From: Roseovarius lutimaris
GTDB lineage: Bacteria > Pseudomonadota > Alphaproteobacteria > Rhodobacterales > Rhodobacteraceae
Assembly: GCF_900115165.1 (NCBI RefSeq)
Contig: NZ_FOVP01000016.1
Span: forward strand, 60,617-124,616
Direction: 5' to 3'
Length of the DNA: 64,000 nt
Shown here: positions 18,764-27,049 of the stretch, in pieces
Layout of the letters: the number at the start of each line of letters is the position of its first letter
Numbering within the stretch: the first letter of the stretch is position 1
Position numbers and translations under genes: made by a program
The notes under the pieces: model-generated
The model's input: the letters and a program-made list of their open reading frames with translations, nothing else
Databases searched by the model: none
Told to the model about the DNA's origin: nothing

Positions 18764-19343
18764 TGATAACCCTTTGAACCTGCGCACGTAATTCGGGCAG
18801 AACCTCTGCCGCGAACCACGGGTTTTTCTTTAGCCAAGCGGTATTGCGCCAGGACGGGTGCGGCAAGGCAAAAAGCCGCGGTGCATGGTCGCGCCAGGCC
18901 TTGACCGTGTCGGTCACGCCGGTTTTGACACCAAGGTGATATTTATGCGCATAGCCGCCGACAAGAATGGTAAGGTCAATCTTTCCAAGCTCTTGCATCA
19001 CAAGATCATGCCATGTCTCGCCGCAAATGCGCGGCGGCGGCAGGTCAGAACCCTTGGCGTTATAGCCCGGAAAACAAAACGCCATGGGCACAATGGCGAC
19101 GCGGGATTGATCGTAGAACTCTGCCTCGCTCAGCCCAAGCCACGCGCGCAAGCGCTCGCCCGAGGGGTCGTTAAACGGCTTGCCCGATTGATGCACTCGC
19201 ATCCCCGGCGCCTGCCCTGCGATAAGAAGGCGCGCCGAGGGGCGAAACCAGACCACAGGGCGCGGGCTGTGACGCGTCTGGGTGGCGGCAAAGCGTGCGG
19301 CACAAAGGCGGCAGTCGCGGATTTGATCGCCAAGCCTGTTCAT
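18756..19343 (-). CDS. Uracil-DNA glycosylase family protein
   Basis: This 195-residue protein has motif 1 IAGQAPGMRVHQSGKPF followed by DPSGERLRAWLG, and motif 2 HPSWRN, as in the family 4/5-like uracil-DNA glycosylase superfamily. The N-terminal CRLCAARF has two Cys, but a complete four-Cys iron-sulphur set is not evident. It probably excises damaged bases, though some members have other or no activity. The start at 19343 (MNRLGDQIRDC) is preferred because the longer frame would run into pncA. It overlaps the SseB-family gene by 8 nt. Confidence 0.82.
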   Translation of the reverse strand: MNRLGDQIRDCRLCAARFAATQTRHSPRPVVWFRPSARLLIAGQAPGMRVHQSGKPFNDPSGERLRAWLGLSEAEFYDQSRVAIVPMAFCFPGYNAKGSDLPPPRICGETWHDLVMQELGKIDLTILVGGYAHKYHLGVKTGVTDTVKAWRDHAPRLFALPHPSWRNTAWLKKNPWFAAEVLPELRAQVQRVIND

Positions 19344-19350
19344 CGCGGGG

Positions 19351-19947
19351 TCATCTAAGGGTGACCCCGGCCTCGTGCATGCCTGTTTCTGCGGCAGCCA
19401 GAGAGCCATCAAGATCAATCGCACGACAGAGATCACGCCGCACGCTCACCGAATAGCCCAACCGCGCCGCATCCACCGCCGAGAAATTGACGCAGAAATC
19501 AGTGGCCAGCCCGACCAGCGTCAGCGCGTCTATCCCGCGCGTGCGCAGATAGCCGTCAAGCCCGGTGGGTGTTTTGTGGTCATTCTCGAAAAACGCCGAA
19601 TAGCTGTCGATCGCCGGATTCATGCCCTTGCGGATGATGGCATCGGCGTGCGTCGTCGTAAGCCCTTGGTGAAATTCGGCACCGGGCGTGCCCTGAATAC
19701 AGTGATCGGGCCAGAGCACCTGCGGGCCATAGGGCATCTCGGTCTTCTCGAAGGGCGCCTTGTTGCCATGCGACGAGGCAAAAGACGAATGCCCCGCCGG
19801 GTGCCAGTCCTGTGTCAGGATCACAACCGCGAACTCGGCCATCAGGGCGTTGATGCCAGCCACGATCTCATCGCCGCCGGTCACGGCCAGGGCGCCGCCG
19901 GGGCAGAAATCGTTTTGCAGGTCGATCACGATCAGGGCGTGGGTCAT
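19351..19947 (-). CDS. pncA: Nicotinamidase
   Basis: This 198-residue isochorismatase-fold amidase hydrolyses nicotinamide to nicotinate for NAD salvage. The catalytic triad is visible as Asp9 in IDLQNDF, Lys107 in IRKGMNP and Cys152 in ATDFCVN. Metal ligands are expected at Asp47, His49 and His82 (QDWHP, PDHC). The length matches the family. It opens a three-gene minus-strand group with the glycosylase-like and SseB-family genes, and is divergent from trhO across about 100 bp. Confidence 0.94.
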   Translation of the reverse strand: MTHALIVIDLQNDFCPGGALAVTGGDEIVAGINALMAEFAVVILTQDWHPAGHSSFASSHGNKAPFEKTEMPYGPQVLWPDHCIQGTPGAEFHQGLTTTHADAIIRKGMNPAIDSYSAFFENDHKTPTGLDGYLRTRGIDALTLVGLATDFCVNFSAVDAARLGYSVSVRRDLCRAIDLDGSLAAAETGMHEAGVTLR

Positions 19948-20053
19948 GGGGCATCTCCTTTTGCCCTCTAGGGGTACGCAGGCGCAGGGCTTGCGTCAAT
20001 GGCGCCACTTTGCCCTCTTGTTCCGGCGTGCCCAAATCGGTAGATCGCGGGCC

Positions 20054-20968
20054 ATGTACAAGATTGCAGCTCTCTATCATTTCACCCGCTTTGATGACCC
20101 CGCAACGATTCAGGGCCCGCTTTTGGCGCTCTGCGAGGCCGAAAAGATAAGCGGGTCCTTGTTGCTCGCCCGCGAGGGGATCAATGGAACGATTGCGGGC
20201 CCAGAGGCCGGGATTGCCCGCGTCATCGCGCATATCCGCGCCCTGCCCGGCTGTGGCGATCTGGAGTGGAAGGAAAGCAGCAGCGCCGATCAACCCTTCC
20301 GCCGCCTCAAGGTGCGGTTGAAGAAAGAGATCGTGACCATGGGCCAGCCCGATGTCGACCCGCTTGCACAGGTCGGGCATTATGTCGATCCGGGCGATTG
20401 GAACGCCCTGATCGAGAGCCCCGATGTGGCCGTGATCGACACGCGCAACGATTACGAGGTGGCGATTGGCACCTTCAAAGGCGCGATCGACCCCGAAACC
20501 GCCAGCTTTCGCGACTTTCCGGCCTGGTGGGAGGAAAACAAGCACCGCTTTCACAACAAACGGATCGCAATGTTCTGCACCGGCGGCATCCGTTGCGAGA
20601 AATCCACCAACTACCTTCTTGGTCAGGGCGTGGAAGATGTCTATCACCTCAAGGGTGGCATTCTGAAATATCTCGAAGAGGTGCCCGAGGCGCAAAGCAC
20701 ATGGCAGGGCGAATGCTTTGTCTTCGATGCGCGCGTGTCCGTGGGTCACGGCCTGAGCGAGGGACCGCACCGGCTCTGTCATGCCTGCCGTCGCCCGATC
20801 CTGCCCGAAGACACAAGGCGGCCCGAATACGAAGAGGGCGTCGCCTGTCATCACTGTACCCATGAGACCACCACAGAGGACAAGGCGCGCTTTCGCGAGC
20901 GTCAAAAACAGATGGCTCTGGCCCAAGCCCGCGGCGAGCGCCATATCAAGGTGATCCACGAAGAGTAA
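20054..20968 (+). CDS. trhO: tRNA uridine(34) hydroxylase, rhodanese domain (TrhO)
   Basis: This 304-residue protein of the UPF0176/TrhO family hydroxylates wobble uridine 34 of tRNAs on the way to 5-(carboxy)methoxyuridine. It has an N-terminal acylphosphatase-like part containing LLLAREGINGTIAG, and a rhodanese domain with Cys175 in MFCTGGIRCEKS. A C-terminal zinc-like region has CHACRRP and CHHCTH. The start is placed at ATG 20054 (MYKIAALYHF); the frame is open for 98 more codons upstream, but that part lies antisense to pncA and has no family resemblance. Confidence 0.92.
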   Translation: MYKIAALYHFTRFDDPATIQGPLLALCEAEKISGSLLLAREGINGTIAGPEAGIARVIAHIRALPGCGDLEWKESSSADQPFRRLKVRLKKEIVTMGQPDVDPLAQVGHYVDPGDWNALIESPDVAVIDTRNDYEVAIGTFKGAIDPETASFRDFPAWWEENKHRFHNKRIAMFCTGGIRCEKSTNYLLGQGVEDVYHLKGGILKYLEEVPEAQSTWQGECFVFDARVSVGHGLSEGPHRLCHACRRPILPEDTRRPEYEEGVACHHCTHETTTEDKARFRERQKQMALAQARGERHIKVIHEE

Positions 20969-21003
20969 GACCATCTGCCTCGCGCATTTGGCCGATTTCG
21001 GAT

Positions 21004-21065
21004 TTGAGTATTTGGACCAAGAAGAAGATGCGTGCGCCCTGCTTCTTCTTGGCTAAAATACTCAA
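21004..21065. terminator. Bidirectional terminator-like hairpin
   Basis: A long inverted repeat pairs TTGAGTATTT (21004-21013) with AAATACTCAA (21056-21065) and CCAAGAAGAAG (21017-21027) with CTTCTTCTTGG (21042-21052), with a 14-base loop. It lies between the convergent ends of trhO and the MFS gene and should stop transcription from both sides. Confidence 0.8.
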
Positions 21066-21076
21066 TATTGCCCTCT

Positions 21077-22294
21077 TCAGGCAAGCAGAGCCTGGCGGGT
21101 TCGGGTGCGCGTTAGGATCAGCGCGATGATCCCGATGTTGAGGGCATTCCAGGCAATGCCGTTCAGAAACGCCATCTGATAGCTGCCTGTCAGGTCATAG
21201 ATCCAGCCTGACAACCAGCCGCCAAGCGCCATGCCCGCGATTGTCGACATCAAAACAAAGCCCACACGTCGACCGGCCTCCTGGCTGGGCATGTATTCGC
21301 GCACGATCACAGCATAGCTTGGCACGATCCCGCCCTGGGCCAGGCCAAAAATCATGCTGACCACGTAAAGCGAGGTCAGCCCGCCCGAAGGCAGATAAAA
21401 GAACAGCGCAAGACATTGCAGGGTCGAGCCGATCAGCAGCGTGCGCACCCCGCCCAAACGGTCGGCCATCAGCCCAGAGATCAGTCGTGACACCACGCCG
21501 CCCAGAAGCATCAGTGACAGCATTTGCGACCCCACCGCCGGGCCATAGCCGAGATCGACGCAATAGCTCACGATATGGACCTGCGGCATCGACATCGCCA
21601 CACAGCACCCCACCCCGGCCAGCCCGAGCAGAAGCATCAGGGTGCGCGGTGCAATACCGACGGCACCGGCGCGCGCGCTTGAGAGCGTGTCGGCATGCGC
21701 ACGCGCCGCCAGTGGCACACGGCGGCGCAGCAACAGGGCCAGCGGAATGACCGTCAAGACAGTAACCGCCGCCAACACGAGGTACACCGCGCGCCAGCCC
21801 TGATTTGCCAGAATACCGGCAAGGATCACCGGCCAGATCGCGCCCGAAAGATAGTTGCCGCTTGCGGTGATCGCCACGGCAATGCCACGGCGGCGCACGA
21901 ACCAGAGCGAGACATCGGCGATCAGCGGGCCAAAGCTCGCGGCGGTGCCAAAGCCGATCAGAATTTGCAGCCCCGAGAGAACACCCACCGACGGGCTAAG
22001 TGCCGCCAATCCGGTGGCCCCCGCAATCAACACCGCCGCGCCACAAAGTGCGGTCGAGATGCCAAAGCGGTCGACGATCCGGCCAATGCCGAAATTGCCA
22101 ACCGCAAAGCCGACCATGGTCATCGTATAGGGCAACGAGGCTGCCGCGCGATCAACCCCGAATTCGGCCTGCATCGCGGGCATCACCACGATGATCGACC
22201 ACATGCCGACATTGCCCACCGTGGCAATCAGCAGCGACACGGCAAGGCGTGTCCAGGCATAGCGGCTATCGAGGATTTGGATATCGGCGGTCAT
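21077..22294 (-). CDS. MFS transporter
   Basis: This 405-residue major facilitator superfamily protein has about twelve transmembrane helices. The loop-2/3 signature is seen as GIGRIVDRFG and its second-half counterpart as GLMADRLGG. The overall pattern resembles oxalate/formate-type and other carboxylate MFS carriers, but the substrate is unknown. The start is uncertain: ATG 22294 is used, while ATG 22318 would add eight residues (MARSNVAR); neither has a strong ribosome site. The frame stays open further upstream, but only antisense to kdsD. It is divergent from kdsD. Confidence 0.85.
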   Translation of the reverse strand: MTADIQILDSRYAWTRLAVSLLIATVGNVGMWSIIVVMPAMQAEFGVDRAAASLPYTMTMVGFAVGNFGIGRIVDRFGISTALCGAAVLIAGATGLAALSPSVGVLSGLQILIGFGTAASFGPLIADVSLWFVRRRGIAVAITASGNYLSGAIWPVILAGILANQGWRAVYLVLAAVTVLTVIPLALLLRRRVPLAARAHADTLSSARAGAVGIAPRTLMLLLGLAGVGCCVAMSMPQVHIVSYCVDLGYGPAVGSQMLSLMLLGGVVSRLISGLMADRLGGVRTLLIGSTLQCLALFFYLPSGGLTSLYVVSMIFGLAQGGIVPSYAVIVREYMPSQEAGRRVGFVLMSTIAGMALGGWLSGWIYDLTGSYQMAFLNGIAWNALNIGIIALILTRTRTRQALLA

Positions 22295-22411
22295 GCGCGC
22301 GACGTTAGACCGGGCCATGCGCCCTGACCAGCCGCAAAACACACCGCGCACGGCAGGGGCTTGGCCTTGGGGCCGGGGCACGTTATCAGTCTGCCAAAGA
22401 GGAGCCCTGCC

Positions 22412-23371
22412 ATGCCTGCCAGCCAAACCCCGACCGAGATTGCCCGTGAGGTCCTGCGGATCGAGGCCGAGGCGGTAAGCGCGCTGCGCGACGCGCTCCC
22501 GGACAGCTTTGATCGGGTGATCACCGAGCTGTTGCAGGTCCGGGGCCGCGTGATCGTATCGGGCATGGGCAAGTCGGGGCATATTGCGGCCAAGATCGCC
22601 GCGACCATGGCCAGCACCGGCACGCCTGCGCAATATGTGCATCCCGGCGAGGCCAGTCATGGCGATCTTGGCATGATCACCGATCAGGATGCGGTTATCC
22701 TTATTTCCAATTCCGGTGAGACCCGCGAGCTTGCCGATATCATCGCCCATACCCGGCGGTTTGCCATTCCACTGGTGGCGATCACCAAAAAGGCCGACAG
22801 CACCCTTGCGCAGCAGGCCGATCACCTGCTTGAACTGCCCAAGGCGCCCGAGGCCTGTGCGATCGGCATGGCGCCGACCACAAGCACGACCTGCACGCTG
22901 GCGCTTGGCGATGCTCTGGCGGTTGCGATGATGCGGATGCGCGGGTTCGAGCGCGAGAATTTCATGGCCTTTCATCCCGGCGGCACGCTTGGGGCGCAAT
23001 TGCTCAAGGTGTCATCCGTCATGCACCGGGGCGACGCCCTGCCGGTGGTTGCGGCAGAAACGGAGATGGGCGAGACCCTGCTTGAGATGACCGCCAAGGG
23101 CTTTGGCGTGGCGGCTCTGGTTGAGAACGGCATGCTCAAGGGGGTGATTACCGATGGCGATTTGCGGCGCAATCTTGACCATTTGATGAGCCATAAGGCC
23201 GGCGAAATCGCCACCTACAACCCGCGCAGCATTTCGCCCGATGCGTTATTGTCCGAGGCGCTTGGCGTGATGAACACCCACAAGATCAGCGCGCTTTTCG
23301 CGGTCGATGAGACCGGGCAATTGCAGGGCCTGGTGCATATCCACGACGCCCTGCGCGCGGGCGTCGCCTAG
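22412..23371 (+). CDS. kdsD: Arabinose-5-phosphate isomerase (KpsF/GutQ family)
   Basis: This 319-residue enzyme has a SIS domain (GMGKSGHIAAKIAATMASTG; ISNSGETRE; APTTSTTCTLALGDALA) and two C-terminal CBS domains (about 205-319). It interconverts ribulose-5-phosphate and arabinose-5-phosphate, the first step to KDO for lipopolysaccharide. The ATG at 22412 has AGAGGAG about 8 nt upstream, so this start is favoured over 22361. The usual lpt or rnd neighbours are absent. GutQ-like paralogues share this architecture, so kdsD is the likely but not certain name. Confidence 0.87.
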   Translation: MPASQTPTEIAREVLRIEAEAVSALRDALPDSFDRVITELLQVRGRVIVSGMGKSGHIAAKIAATMASTGTPAQYVHPGEASHGDLGMITDQDAVILISNSGETRELADIIAHTRRFAIPLVAITKKADSTLAQQADHLLELPKAPEACAIGMAPTTSTTCTLALGDALAVAMMRMRGFERENFMAFHPGGTLGAQLLKVSSVMHRGDALPVVAAETEMGETLLEMTAKGFGVAALVENGMLKGVITDGDLRRNLDHLMSHKAGEIATYNPRSISPDALLSEALGVMNTHKISALFAVDETGQLQGLVHIHDALRAGVA

Positions 23372-23524
23372 GGGCGATCCTGTGACATCGCAAAGCCCCT
23401 GACCATCGTGATCCGCAGCTGGACACGCGGGATGTCGTTCATTTTATAAAGGGCAGGTTTGCTCAAAGACTAAAGTGTTGCGACCACCCGTTGAACTCAC
23501 AAGACAAAGCCCACGCTTCAACCG

Positions 23525-23788
23525 CTAAGCCCCACAAGCGGCAATCACCCAATAAGAAGCGCCTAACGGTAGCGTCAGCGTTGCCGCAATGAGGAGATTG
23601 ATAAGCCAGTTTTTCTCAAATTTCTTCATGCCGCCTAAGGCGAGAAGGGTGTCTTTCAACGCAAATGCATTGTGTTTTGCAACAACGTAGGCCGATATAA
23701 ACGCGAAGAACACAAAAAGGACAAAAGGCCATGGCGCGGCTTCTAAACATTCCAAGGTAATTTTCTCCGATGTTTGTCTTGATGACAT
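23525..23788 (-). CDS. Small hypothetical membrane protein
   Basis: This 87-residue protein has two hydrophobic segments (about 18-38 and 61-85) separated by a charged stretch (KDTLLALGGMKKFEKNW). I recognise no family. It lies in a patch clearly lower in G+C than its surroundings (about 23430-23870), between kdsD and a DUF167 gene, suggesting recent acquisition. The even spacing of the two helices favours a real gene over a random frame, but the ribosome site is poor. Confidence 0.5.
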   Translation of the reverse strand: MSSRQTSEKITLECLEAAPWPFVLFVFFAFISAYVVAKHNAFALKDTLLALGGMKKFEKNWLINLLIAATLTLPLGASYWVIAACGA

Positions 23789-23872
23789 CTACTCATGGAA
23801 TACTTGCTCATTCAACGTGTCACCTTGGGCTTAGAGCCGTCATTCGAGAGCGCGCGCGCATCAAGCCTTGCT

Positions 23873-24127
23873 CTATTCCACCTCAAAAACCTTGTCGCGC
23901 GACGTTTGTCCGCGGATAAGCCGCAGGCGCGTTTTGGGCAGGCCGAGTGCCTTGGCCAACAGCTTTTGCACGGCTGCATTGGCGCGGCCGTCCTCGGGCA
24001 CGGTGGTGACATAAACCCGGAGCTGATCCGCCTCAAAGGTGATGCGATTGCGCGAGGCTTTGGGTGTCACGCGCAGGGCGATCCGGGTGCCGGGGCGGTT
24101 AAGGTGGCTTAGGTCGGGGCTATCCAT
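23873..24127 (-). CDS. DUF167 (YggU) family protein
   Basis: This 84-residue protein contains the DUF167 core: RVTPKASRNRIT, LRVYVTTVPEDGRANAAVQK and LLAKALGLPKTRLRLIRG, followed by TSRDKVFEVE. YggU-like proteins are small cytoplasmic proteins of unknown function. The start at 24127 (MDSPDLSHLNRPG) is chosen; the longer frame to 24676 runs antisense through the nitroreductase gene and is not supported. Confidence 0.85.
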   Translation of the reverse strand: MDSPDLSHLNRPGTRIALRVTPKASRNRITFEADQLRVYVTTVPEDGRANAAVQKLLAKALGLPKTRLRLIRGQTSRDKVFEVE

Positions 24128-24241
24128 GGCCCTGATTAGCCGCTGGTTTCGGGCAATCCAAGTGGTTTTAAACCGCGCTGCCCCTTGACCCCGGCGCCCG
24201 GCTTGCCGACATGTAAGCCGTGAATAAGATGAAAGCTTGCC

Positions 24242-24820
24242 ATGCCCGTTCCGAACGCCGCCGCCCTTGAGTTTTTGCAAACCCGCCGCTCGCGTCCGGC
24301 CAAGACGCTTGTTTTGCCGGTGCCGGGGCGCGCCGAATTGCGCCCGCTCCTGACCGCCGCCGCGCGAAGCCCGGATCATGGCAAACTGGAACCCTGGCGC
24401 TTTATCGTGCTGGAACGCGGCGCGCTTTTGCGGATTGCCGGGCTGATCGAGGGCGTTGGCGCGCGGCTCGGCAAATCGCCCGAGGATATTGCCAAGGCAA
24501 AGGATCAGTTTGCAAATGCACATCTGGCGGTGGCCGTGATCGAGGTGCAAAAACCCTCTGACAAAATTCCGGCGATTGAACAGACCTATGCGGCGGGCGG
24601 TGTCTGCCTTGCGCTTTTGAATGCCGCGCTTGCGGCGGGCTGGGGCGCGAACTGGCTTAGCGGATGGGCAAGCCACGACCGCGATTTTGCCGAGGCGGCG
24701 CTTGGGCTTACCTCACCCGAACGGATCGCCGGGTTCATCCATATCGGCACCGAAGGCAGCGCCCCGCCAGAGCGACCGCGCCCAGATCTTGACCAGATCA
24801 CCACCTGGATTTCACAATGA
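24242..24820 (+). CDS. Nitroreductase family protein
   Basis: This 192-residue FMN-dependent oxidoreductase has the N-terminal TRRSRPAKTL, the SPDHGKLEPWRFIVLE segment and the C-terminal LGLTSPERIAGFIHIG. It resembles the small YdjA-type nitroreductases, which reduce nitro compounds or quinones with NAD(P)H in the cytoplasm; the natural substrate is unknown. Its stop codon overlaps the start of the EI24-domain gene by 4 nt, so the two are cotranscribed. Confidence 0.88.
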   Translation: MPVPNAAALEFLQTRRSRPAKTLVLPVPGRAELRPLLTAAARSPDHGKLEPWRFIVLERGALLRIAGLIEGVGARLGKSPEDIAKAKDQFANAHLAVAVIEVQKPSDKIPAIEQTYAAGGVCLALLNAALAAGWGANWLSGWASHDRDFAEAALGLTSPERIAGFIHIGTEGSAPPERPRPDLDQITTWISQ

Positions 24821-25527
24821 TATTTTCCAGCTTTTTCAAAGCTCTGTCACAGATCGGCGACCGCCGCTTTCAACGCGTTCTGCTGATTGGTGTCGGATTG
24901 ACGCTGGCGCTTTTGGTTGCCGCCTATGCGCTTTTCCTCGGGTTGATCCAATGGGCGGTTGGCGACACAAGCACCCTGCCGCTGATCGGCGAGGTGACTT
25001 GGCTTAACGATCTGTTGGGCTGGAGCAGCTTATTACTGATGATGATCCTGTCGGCGTTTTTGATGGTGCCGGTGGCCTCGGCCATCACCTCGATGTTTCT
25101 CGAAGAGGTGGCGCAGGCGGTCGAGGACCGGCATTACCCCGGACAGGGTCCGGCGCCGAAAGTGCCCTTTGGAGAGGCGCTGCGCGATACGGTGAATTTC
25201 CTTGGGGTCTTGATCGGCGCCAACCTTCTGGCGCTGATTGCCTATGCGATCTTCACACCCTTCGCGCTTTTCATTTTCTGGGCGCTGAACGGCTATTTGC
25301 TGGGGATGGAGTATTTCCAACTAGCCGCGATGCGCCGGATCGGGCGCGCACGCGCCAAGGAAATGCGGCGCAAGAACCGGCTGACGATATGGGCGGCGGG
25401 CACGCTTATGGCGATGCCGCTATCGGTGCCGCTTATCAATCTGGTGATCCCCATTCTGGGCGCGGCCACCTTTACCCATATCTTTCACGCTATTGCGTCG
25501 CGCTCTGCTCGGGGCCCAAACGGTTGA
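24817..25527 (+). CDS. EI24 domain membrane protein (CysZ-like)
   Basis: This 236-residue inner-membrane protein has four to six hydrophobic segments and matches the EI24/DUF540 family that includes the sulphate channel CysZ: FLMVPVASAITSMFLEEVA and the ALNGYLLGMEYFQLAAMRR motif typical of the family. A role in sulphate uptake is possible but not shown by context, as no cys genes are near. Its last 38 nt overlap the convergent DUF1467 gene on the other strand. Confidence 0.83.
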   Translation: MIFSSFFKALSQIGDRRFQRVLLIGVGLTLALLVAAYALFLGLIQWAVGDTSTLPLIGEVTWLNDLLGWSSLLLMMILSAFLMVPVASAITSMFLEEVAQAVEDRHYPGQGPAPKVPFGEALRDTVNFLGVLIGANLLALIAYAIFTPFALFIFWALNGYLLGMEYFQLAAMRRIGRARAKEMRRKNRLTIWAAGTLMAMPLSVPLINLVIPILGAATFTHIFHAIASRSARGPNG

Positions 25528-25777
25528 ACATATCCAGATCGCGCACGGTGATCTTCCCCGACAGGATGGTGCCGCCGATGATCGCCCAGAGGATGACGCT
25601 GACCCCGGTGGTGATCCAGGCCTTTTTGCGCAGGTGATGATGCTCGGGCGATCCGGCATGGGTGCCGGGGACGACCTCGTTCAGATCGCCCTGTGTCTGT
25701 ATCCGAATCGGGATCGCGACCAGAAAGGTCATGAACCAGATCACTGCGAAAAGCACGATGCCAGAGGTGATTCCCAT
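25490..25777 (-). CDS. DUF1467 family membrane protein
   Basis: This 95-residue protein has two transmembrane helices (about 5-25 and 53-72) around a loop with PIRIQTQGD and a His-rich stretch, matching DUF1467 of alphaproteobacteria. The function is unknown. It shares a base with the start region of mce (25777), so the two are cotranscribed; in Rhodobacteraceae the pair commonly occurs near methylmalonyl-CoA epimerase. The 3' end is antisense to the end of the EI24 gene. Confidence 0.83.
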   Translation of the reverse strand: MGITSGIVLFAVIWFMTFLVAIPIRIQTQGDLNEVVPGTHAGSPEHHHLRKKAWITTGVSVILWAIIGGTILSGKITVRDLDMFNRLGPEQSATQ

Positions 25778-26181
25778 CAGACCTGCTCCAACTCGACAAG
25801 GCAGCCGTTGAAATCCTTGGGGTGCAAAAACAGCACCGGCTTGCCATGGGCGCCAATCTTGGGCTCGCCGGTGCCAAGCACCCGCGCGCCGGTTTTCTGC
25901 AACTGGTCGCGGGCGGCCAGGATATCGTCAACCTCGTAACAGATGTGATGAATGCCCCCCGCCGGGTTCTTTTCCAAAAACCCGTTGATCGGGCTGTTTT
26001 CCCCCAAAGGATACAGCAATTCGATCTTGGTATTGGGCAATTCGATAAAGATAACAGTGACCCCGTGGTCAGGTTCGTCCTGCGGGGCGCCCACCTTTGC
26101 CCCCAGCGCAGTGCGGTATTGCTCGGCGGCGGCGGTCAGATCCGGCACGGCGATTGCAACATGATTGAGGCGTCCGATCAT
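25777..26181 (-). CDS. mce: Methylmalonyl-CoA epimerase
   Basis: This 134-residue protein is made of two VOC-fold halves: MIGRLNHVAIAVPDL with the first metal His, and GGIHHICYEVDDI with the second, ending in NGCLVELEQV with a terminal metal-binding Glu. The enzyme interconverts the (R) and (S) forms of methylmalonyl-CoA in propionyl-CoA breakdown and, in this group, the ethylmalonyl-CoA pathway. It is cotranscribed with the DUF1467 gene and divergent from a response regulator. Confidence 0.92.
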   Translation of the reverse strand: MIGRLNHVAIAVPDLTAAAEQYRTALGAKVGAPQDEPDHGVTVIFIELPNTKIELLYPLGENSPINGFLEKNPAGGIHHICYEVDDILAARDQLQKTGARVLGTGEPKIGAHGKPVLFLHPKDFNGCLVELEQV

Positions 26182-26329
26182 GGCTGGTTCCTTTCGTCTG
26201 GTTTGACTGTGTTATGGGGCCGCAAAGGCCGGCTGACAAGCGACAGGGGGACGCAACCCGCGCATTAACCTCGCATTCACCATCCCTGCGTAATCCTGTC
26301 CGAACCCAGTTTAGCAAAGGATCAGCCCG

Positions 26330-27049
26330 ATGAGTGATCTCGATGGCCTTGCGCCCCAGCGCGCGCCCACAAACAGCCGCCCGCTTTTGGGCATGACAGT
26401 TCTTGCGGTCGAGGACAGCCGCTATGCCAGCGAGGCGCTGCGCCTTATGTGTCTGCGCAGCGGGGCGCGGATCAGGCGGGCGGATTGCCTGCGCTCTGCG
26501 CGGCGGCATTTGCAGGTTTATCGCCCCTCGGTGGCAATCATTGACCTTGGTCTGCCGGACGGCTCCGGGGCCGAGCTTATTGAAGATCTGGATCGCGCCA
26601 CACCGCGCGTTGGGGTTATCATCGCGACAAGTGGCGATGCGGGCGCCGAAGCCACCGCGCTCAGGGCCGGGGCCGATGGGTTCCTGCTGAAACCGGTGGA
26701 AAGCCTTAGCACCTTTCAACAACAGATCCTGCGGCATTTGCCCGCCGACCGGCGGCCGAACGGCCCCTATGCAATCACCGATGAGGTGATAAGCCCCGAT
26801 CCGCTTGCCTATCGCGATGATCTTGAACACGTGCTGAACCTGCTGGACGGTGGCCATGACGCGCCGGTGCTGTCCTATATCTCGCAGTTTCTGACTGGCG
26901 TGGCCCAATCGGCCTTTGATGGCGCCCTAGCAGAGGCGGCAACAAAACTTGCCAGAGATAACGGCGCCGAGGCGGTGGCGCCGATGGTTGGGCTGATCGA
27001 AAAACGTCTCGAAACCCGGCTGGCGATTTCAGGCCGGGCGCTGACCTAA
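26330..27049 (+). CDS. Orphan response regulator with non-DNA-binding C-terminal region
   Basis: This 239-residue protein has a receiver domain (about 22-136) with Glu28-Asp29, phospho-acceptor Asp72 in AIIDLGLPDGSG, Thr/Ser in ATSGD and Lys121 in FLLKPVE. The remaining hundred residues form a helical region (about 160-235) that is not a recognisable helix-turn-helix or output enzyme. FDGALAEAATKLARD there resembles a histidine-phosphotransfer-type helix, but no matching acceptor His is present. No kinase gene is adjacent. It ends convergently with the GNAT gene, the two stop codons overlapping. Confidence 0.85.
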   Translation: MSDLDGLAPQRAPTNSRPLLGMTVLAVEDSRYASEALRLMCLRSGARIRRADCLRSARRHLQVYRPSVAIIDLGLPDGSGAELIEDLDRATPRVGVIIATSGDAGAEATALRAGADGFLLKPVESLSTFQQQILRHLPADRRPNGPYAITDEVISPDPLAYRDDLEHVLNLLDGGHDAPVLSYISQFLTGVAQSAFDGALAEAATKLARDNGAEAVAPMVGLIEKRLETRLAISGRALT

